DNA of 64,000 nt. Source: Zestosphaera sp. Its GTDB lineage: Archaea > Thermoproteota > Thermoprotei_A > Sulfolobales > NBVN01. This document shows, one piece after another, positions 60,508-64,000 of this stretch. The stretch spans positions 345,924 through 409,923 of the forward strand of contig JAVYVJ010000001.1 of assembly GCA_038727705.1 (NCBI GenBank). The letters run 5' to 3'. The stretch's first letter is position 1; each line of letters begins with the position of its first letter. The notes beneath the pieces were generated by a model, which ran no database searches, was not told the origin of the DNA, and saw nothing but the letters and a program-made list of their open reading frames with translations. The position numbers and the translations under genes were made by a program.

Positions 60508-60516
60508 TTATAAACG
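60508..60516 (+). promoter_or_regulatory. TATA box of the eS28 unit
   Basis: ACTTATAAA around 60507-60515 lies about 32-40 bp before GTG at 60547 and likely drives eS28, eL24 and ndk. Inference from spacing. Confidence 0.55.
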
Positions 60517-60546
60517 TATTTCAAGTCATGTTTAAGGTGCTGAGGA

Positions 60547-60810
60547 GTGAGCGAGGAAGGCAAGAAGGTGGATATCACGCAACAGCTCACGGACGTGATC
60601 GAGGAGTTCGGTTTCCCTGCAGAGGTTCTCCAGATAATTGGTCGCACGGGCGTTACCGGGGAGATCACGCAAGTTAGAGTCAGGGTTCTTGAGGGCAGGG
60701 ACAAGGGCAGAATCTTAACCAGGAATGTTAAAGGACCGGTACGTGTTGGCGACATAGTAATTCTGAGAGAAACTGAGAGAGAGGCGAGGAAGCTTACCGC
60801 TAGAAGGTAG
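60547..60810 (+). CDS. rps28e: Small ribosomal subunit protein eS28
   Basis: eS28, OB-fold, 87 aa (the family is usually about 70; the extra is at the N-terminus). [40 protein letters not shown] and [19 protein letters not shown] match exactly. GTG start after GCTGAGGA. Followed closely by eL24 and ndk, the standard archaeal L7Ae-S28e-L24e-ndk cluster. Confidence 0.95.
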   Translation: MSEEGKKVDITQQLTDVIEEFGFPAEVLQIIGRTGVTGEITQVRVRVLEGRDKGRILTRNVKGPVRVGDIVILRETEREARKLTARR

Positions 60811-60820
60811 GTGATGCTCG

Positions 60821-61021
60821 GTGGTTCGCGTCGACAAGTGTTCATTCTGTGGTAGTGAGGTACGTCCAGGCACTGGCTTAACGCTGGTCAAAAACGACGG
60901 CACGCTCCTCCACTTCTGCTCCAGCAAGTGTTTCAAGAACTACAAGCTGGGGAGAGATGCCAAGAGAACCCCCTGGTCTAAGTACTTCCTAGGTAGGAAG
61001 GGCAGGGGTTCGGCGACTTGA
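60821..61021 (+). CDS. rpl24e: Large ribosomal subunit protein eL24
   Basis: eL24, 66 aa, with a treble-clef zinc finger CSFCGSEVRPGTGLTLVKND and CSSKCFKN. RVDKCSFCG near the start and TPWSKYFLGR at the end complete the family pattern. GTG start after GGTGATG. Overlaps ndk by 4 nt. Confidence 0.95.
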   Translation: MVRVDKCSFCGSEVRPGTGLTLVKNDGTLLHFCSSKCFKNYKLGRDAKRTPWSKYFLGRKGRGSAT

Positions 61022-61437
61022 TGGAGAGGACATTACTCATAGTGAAGCCTGACGGGGTTAAGAGAGGTCTCATCGGTGAAGTCATAAAGAGGGTTGAGAA
61101 CAAGGGCCTAAGAATAACGCGTATGAGGATGATATACCCAACCATAGAGTGTATTGAGAAACTCTATGACATACATAAAGGGAAGCCATTCTATGAGGAC
61201 CTGGTCAAGTTCATGTTATCGGGTTCCATAGTCGCCATGGTCATAGAGGGTGATGAGGCCGTGAAGGTGGTGAGAAGACTAATAGGCGACACGGATGGTA
61301 GGGAGGCTGCGCCAGGCACTATAAGAGGGGATTACTCGCTTTCCGTTAGGGAGAATATAGTTCACGCTGCGGACTCGGCCGACAGGGCTAAGTATGAAAT
61401 CGAGCTCGTTTTCTCTGGATCGTGCGGGTATTTCTGA
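61021..61437 (+). CDS. ndk: Nucleoside diphosphate kinase
   Basis: Transfers gamma-phosphate between NTPs and NDPs via a phospho-histidine. RTLLIVKPDGVKRGLIGEVI, FYEDLVKFMLSGSIVAMVIE, GDTDGREAAPGTIRGDYSLS and the active-site NIVHAADSADRAKYEIELVF with catalytic His are present. 138-139 aa. ATG at 61018 or 61021. Convergent with aIF5B, with 23 bp between the stops. Confidence 0.96.
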   Translation: MERTLLIVKPDGVKRGLIGEVIKRVENKGLRITRMRMIYPTIECIEKLYDIHKGKPFYEDLVKFMLSGSIVAMVIEGDEAVKVVRRLIGDTDGREAAPGTIRGDYSLSVRENIVHAADSADRAKYEIELVFSGSCGYF

Positions 61438-61460
61438 GTTTTCGCGCGTTGAATCCCTTC

Positions 61461-63881
61461 CTAAATCCCCCTTAATTTCATGAGTACGCTTAAGCCGAAC
61501 CTCCTGTCTTCATTCTGCTTTATCTTTATGATTTCTTTTATCAGGTCGACCGTTTCTTTCGTGACTTCATTTTTAAAGTCAGTTATGAAGGTGATTAGAT
61601 CGTCCTCTGTTGGGTCTGTGTAGATTACGTCACCTTCGTCCAAGTGTCTCCCCACCAATACGTCGCCTTCGATTGATATCGCCACTTCAGCGCCTGAACG
61701 GGCCTCGTGGAGTGTCTTACCCTTAAGCTGTATCTGATGTATCTTCCCTAACGGTTTACCGTCTGCTCTCATGATCCTGTAACCAGGTCTTATAGTGCCT
61801 CCTAATACCTTAACCCCTACTATGGCTGGGTTGCTCCTTCGGAAGACGTAACCGGGAAGTACTTGAAACTTCGCTGGGAAGACTACCTCTAGGGCTTTCC
61901 TGTAAGACTCCTTAGCCTTCTCCTCCGCGACCCAGTCCTCGTACTCCTCTATGAGTTTGTAGATGATATTCCCCTTGAATATCTTCACACCCTCACTAAC
62001 TGCCAACTCCTCTATGTCAGGAGGGGCTTTCACGTTAAATAGTAGTACAACCCCCAGGTATCTGTTCTCCTTGGCAACTATTGAAGCTTCAATGACCTCC
62101 CTCCTGGTTAGGGGTCCTACGTCAGCTAATCTAACCGGGACCCCTCTGTTCTCAAGCATGGAGACCACCGCCTCTAAAGTCCCCAGAGTATCTGCTTTAA
62201 CGACGACCCCCACCACATTCTTCGTAAACCTAACCTGCATTAACTCTTCCGCTATCCTCTTCCTATATTCCTCAACCTCCCCCTCGTTTTCCGCAACATG
62301 CAGTGGAGCGCCGGCCAACACCTTATCGATTTCGGGCGCGCTGATCCTGACGCCCGCTGCCGCCACCACCTCCTCTATGTTGGTGAAACCTGACTCACCG
62401 GCAATACGCATTTCCTCCAAAGGCCTAGGCATTAGGAGTGCCCTGACCTTAGTGACGATAGGGCCCTCATACCCTCCGACGACCACCGTATCCCCCCTTC
62501 TCAGAATACCGTCGTATATGATTGCATCAGCGCAGTGACCCAAGCCCAAGATCTCCTTGACCTCGAGCACAACACCCTTGGCCGGGCCTGAGGTGAACAT
62601 TATTCTGTGGGTTAAGAATCTCTGTATTATTCCAGCCAGCACCGCCAGAAGCTCTGCAATCCCTTCCCCGCTCTTAGCAGAGATTGGTACTATAGCTATT
62701 GATTTTCTAAAGTCTTTTATCCTATCATACCTTTCTGAAGGTATGTTAACCTGCGATAATTGACCAACTAACGTGTAGATACGCTTGTCCAACTCCTCAA
62801 GCGCTTGCGCACTCTGCCCCTTCAGACTTAGTGTGAGCGGCAGGTCGGGATGACTCCTCCACCCGGGAATCTTATCTATCTTGTTAGCAGCTATTACGAA
62901 GGGCACCTTCCTACTCATGAGGATCTCGACGGATTCCATCGTCTGCTTCTTAACCCCCTCCATTACATCCACGACCAATATCGCGAAGTCCGCCACACTA
63001 CCTCCACGCCTTCTCAGGTTGGAGAAGGCTTCATGGCCCGGTGTGTCTATGAATAGAAGGCCTGGTATAGTTAGTTTTATTGGGAAAACATGTTTGAGCG
63101 GTGCTATGACCTTTTCTATAACTGAGGCAGGGACCAGGCTGGCGCCTACGTGTTGCGTCATCTCGCCGGGTTCCTTGCTAACTACGGCAGTGCCTCTAAT
63201 CTTATCTAAGAGCGTTGTGTTGTGGACCACTATGTTGTTAGCTATGAAGGACTGTGTCCCGGGGACGGAGAGGTCGTATAGATATCCCTCGTACTCATTC
63301 ACATCAATCTTAATTACTTCCTCGAACCTAACCTCTCCACGACTCGCGTAATTCACTTCGGAACGCGCCGGGTTTCGCCTGTCTTGAACTGTTGACGATA
63401 ATGAAACTTTTTCAACTCCGTTCGCGTGGTTGTAGCTGCGCTCATGAATATTAAAATCGCCAATGCCTGCGTTCGATGAAAGCTCAGCGATTAGATCCTT
63501 CATCTCAAGCTGATCCGCTCTAACCCATCCACGACTGGTCAGGAACGGATGTTCCGGCGTGACTCTGACGTAGCTCCCACTCCTTAACACGACTTTATAG
63601 ATAGGTCCCCTATAACTAATTCTCCAAACGCTCTCAGCGACAGCGGTTTTGAGGCTACCATCAGGGCTTAAGGTCAGCACGGGAATTTTCTTAATGAAGA
63701 CTTCATAATCACCGCTTCTGAAATCCGGCTTCAGACCCTTAATCAACTTAGGGAGCTTAAGACCCTCTCCATTCGGGGTGAGGACGGTTTCATCTGGGTG
63801 GATGCATTTGCCGTGATCCACGTGACCTAAAACAACCACGATCGGGGATCTCAGCTTCTTAGCTTCACCGCACATCATCAC
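61461..63881 (-). CDS. infB: Translation initiation factor 5B (aIF5B/IF2), interrupted by a mini-intein
   Basis: GTPase that promotes subunit joining. The precursor is 806 aa; removing the 196-aa intein leaves about 610 aa, the normal length. GTPase motifs: G1 GHVDHGK-TTLLDKIRG split by the intein, G2 around MTQHVGASLVPASVIEK, G3 LLFIDTPGHEAFSNLRRRGG, G4 IAANKIDKIPGW, then domain 2 (GPAKGVVLEVKEILGLG), VKADTLGTLEAVVSML and the C-terminal PIGRIHQ-like LGKIHQIQLKGKTL with KNEVT. Several start options (GTG/ATG/ATG) lie at 63881-63873. Convergent with ndk. Confidence 0.96.
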   Translation of the reverse strand: MMMCGEAKKLRSPIVVVLGHVDHGKCIHPDETVLTPNGEGLKLPKLIKGLKPDFRSGDYEVFIKKIPVLTLSPDGSLKTAVAESVWRISYRGPIYKVVLRSGSYVRVTPEHPFLTSRGWVRADQLEMKDLIAELSSNAGIGDFNIHERSYNHANGVEKVSLSSTVQDRRNPARSEVNYASRGEVRFEEVIKIDVNEYEGYLYDLSVPGTQSFIANNIVVHNTTLLDKIRGTAVVSKEPGEMTQHVGASLVPASVIEKVIAPLKHVFPIKLTIPGLLFIDTPGHEAFSNLRRRGGSVADFAILVVDVMEGVKKQTMESVEILMSRKVPFVIAANKIDKIPGWRSHPDLPLTLSLKGQSAQALEELDKRIYTLVGQLSQVNIPSERYDRIKDFRKSIAIVPISAKSGEGIAELLAVLAGIIQRFLTHRIMFTSGPAKGVVLEVKEILGLGHCADAIIYDGILRRGDTVVVGGYEGPIVTKVRALLMPRPLEEMRIAGESGFTNIEEVVAAAGVRISAPEIDKVLAGAPLHVAENEGEVEEYRKRIAEELMQVRFTKNVVGVVVKADTLGTLEAVVSMLENRGVPVRLADVGPLTRREVIEASIVAKENRYLGVVLLFNVKAPPDIEELAVSEGVKIFKGNIIYKLIEEYEDWVAEEKAKESYRKALEVVFPAKFQVLPGYVFRRSNPAIVGVKVLGGTIRPGYRIMRADGKPLGKIHQIQLKGKTLHEARSGAEVAISIEGDVLVGRHLDEGDVIYTDPTEDDLITFITDFKNEVTKETVDLIKEIIKIKQNEDRRFGLSVLMKLRGI
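63219..63806 (-). other. Mini-intein of aIF5B (196 aa, no homing endonuclease)
   Basis: Insertion after GHVDHGK in the P-loop. It starts with Cys26 of the precursor (block A CIHPDETVLTPNGEG), contains block B GSYVRVTPEHPFLTSRGWV, block F YEGYLYDLSVPGTQSFIANN and ends VVHN (block G) before the extein Thr-Thr. Splicing restores GHVDHGKTTLLDKIRG. No LAGLIDADG or HNH motif is present in the 90-residue middle region. All catalytic residues for splicing (Cys1, TxxH, His-Asn, +1 Thr) are seen, so it should be active. Confidence 0.95.
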
Positions 63882-63923
63882 TACCTAACCAATATAGGCC
63901 CTTGAAACTTATTAAGAAGTGTA

Positions 63924-64000
63924 TTGGGCTTCAAATCACTCAAGCGTGTTGTGGCGACTCTGACGGTGGTTCAGGCTTTGTCCTTCACGGCGGTGAGGAA
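63924..64000 (+). CDS. Possible truncated ORF (N-terminal start only)
   Basis: Divergent from aIF5B, TTG at 63924 opens a frame running to the window edge, about 25 codons: MGFKSLKRVVATLTVVQALS, then FTAVR. It is hydrophobic with a basic N-terminus and could be the start of a membrane protein. No family can be named from this fragment, and it may be chance. Confidence 0.3.
   Translation, partial: MGFKSLKRVVATLTVVQALSFTAVR

Noticed and set aside
63219-63806. Homing endonuclease inside the aIF5B intein
   Set aside because: The middle region is only about 90 residues and shows no LAGLIDADG or HNH motif.
1-64000. CRISPR arrays, insertion sequences, prophage or rRNA genes
   Set aside because: I saw no regularly spaced repeats, transposase or integrase genes, attachment-site duplications at the tRNAs, or rRNA-like sequence.

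Overview
This window is a stretch of chromosome from a hyperthermophilic crenarchaeon (Thermoproteota, class Thermoprotei). The evidence is a Cren7 chromatin protein, an ESCRT-III/CdvB-like protein, a crenarchaeal single-OB SSB, a stand-alone ThrRS editing protein, an RNA polymerase subunit D with ferredoxin-type Cys motifs, intron-bearing tRNA genes, and a cbf5 gene interrupted by a bulge-helix-bulge intron. The CdvB-like protein argues against Thermoproteales, so a Desulfurococcales/Acidilobales/Fervidicoccales-like lineage is my best guess. Starts are often TTG or GTG, typically 5-7 nt after a GGTG-type Shine-Dalgarno.

Layout. 0-4.5 kb: a partial tRNA methylthiotransferase, then a translation-initiation and ribosome-biogenesis operon (aIF2-beta, DUF424, NMD3, aIF1A, RIO1, Dim2). 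4.5-18.8 kb: intron-containing tRNA-Trp, a zinc-ribbon microprotein, ThrRS-ed, RadA with a prepilin peptidase, a HIT protein, carbamate kinase and a metallo-beta-lactamase protein. These are followed by a minus-strand operon of IleRS, a PfkB kinase, an aIF2B-like protein and ribose-1,5-bisphosphate isomerase, then a phosphoribosyltransferase facing the CdvB-like gene. 18.9-27.1 kb: tRNA-Tyr (intron), translin, tRNA-Asn, a class V aminotransferase, Cren7, a phosphoesterase, small DNA-binding and nuclease-like proteins, PqqD-like, SSB, ferredoxin, a CAU-anticodon tRNA (intron), a PPP phosphatase and the RNA ligase RtcB.

27.2-40.9 kb: the S10/spc-type ribosomal protein superoperon from uL22 to uL15, then SecY, adenylate kinase, an EMC3-like protein, eL34, cytidylate kinase, eL14 and the split cbf5. 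40.9-48.2 kb is more accessory: tRNA-Ser, a DUF373 membrane protein, a CxxC microprotein, AlaX, GTP-dependent PEPCK, and a nucleotide-sugar group (UDP-sugar dehydrogenase, class II amidotransferase, hexapeptide acetyltransferase). 48.7-59.9 kb: the alpha-type operon (uS13, uS4, uS11, RpoD, eL18, uL13, uS9, RpoN, uS2) running directly into MEMO1 and isoprenoid genes (a degenerate GHMP-like protein, isopentenyl phosphate kinase, type 2 IPP isomerase, prenyl-diphosphate synthase), then DUF2118 and GluRS. 59.9-64 kb: L7Ae, eS28, eL24, nucleoside diphosphate kinase, a convergent aIF5B gene carrying a mini-intein in its P-loop, and the first codons of a truncated ORF.

Most genes serve information processing, and RNA/protein splicing recurs: three intron-containing tRNAs, one mRNA intron, the RtcB ligase and one intein. 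The points most worth checking are two genes whose best start is AUA (RIO1 and the CdvB-like gene), the cbf5 intron that splits the catalytic Asp codon, the P-loop mini-intein, a 55-bp identical tract shared by the two tandem eIF2B/R15P-isomerase paralogues, a 33-nt almost perfect palindrome upstream of cren7, and the GHMP-like protein that lacks its ATP-binding glycine loop.
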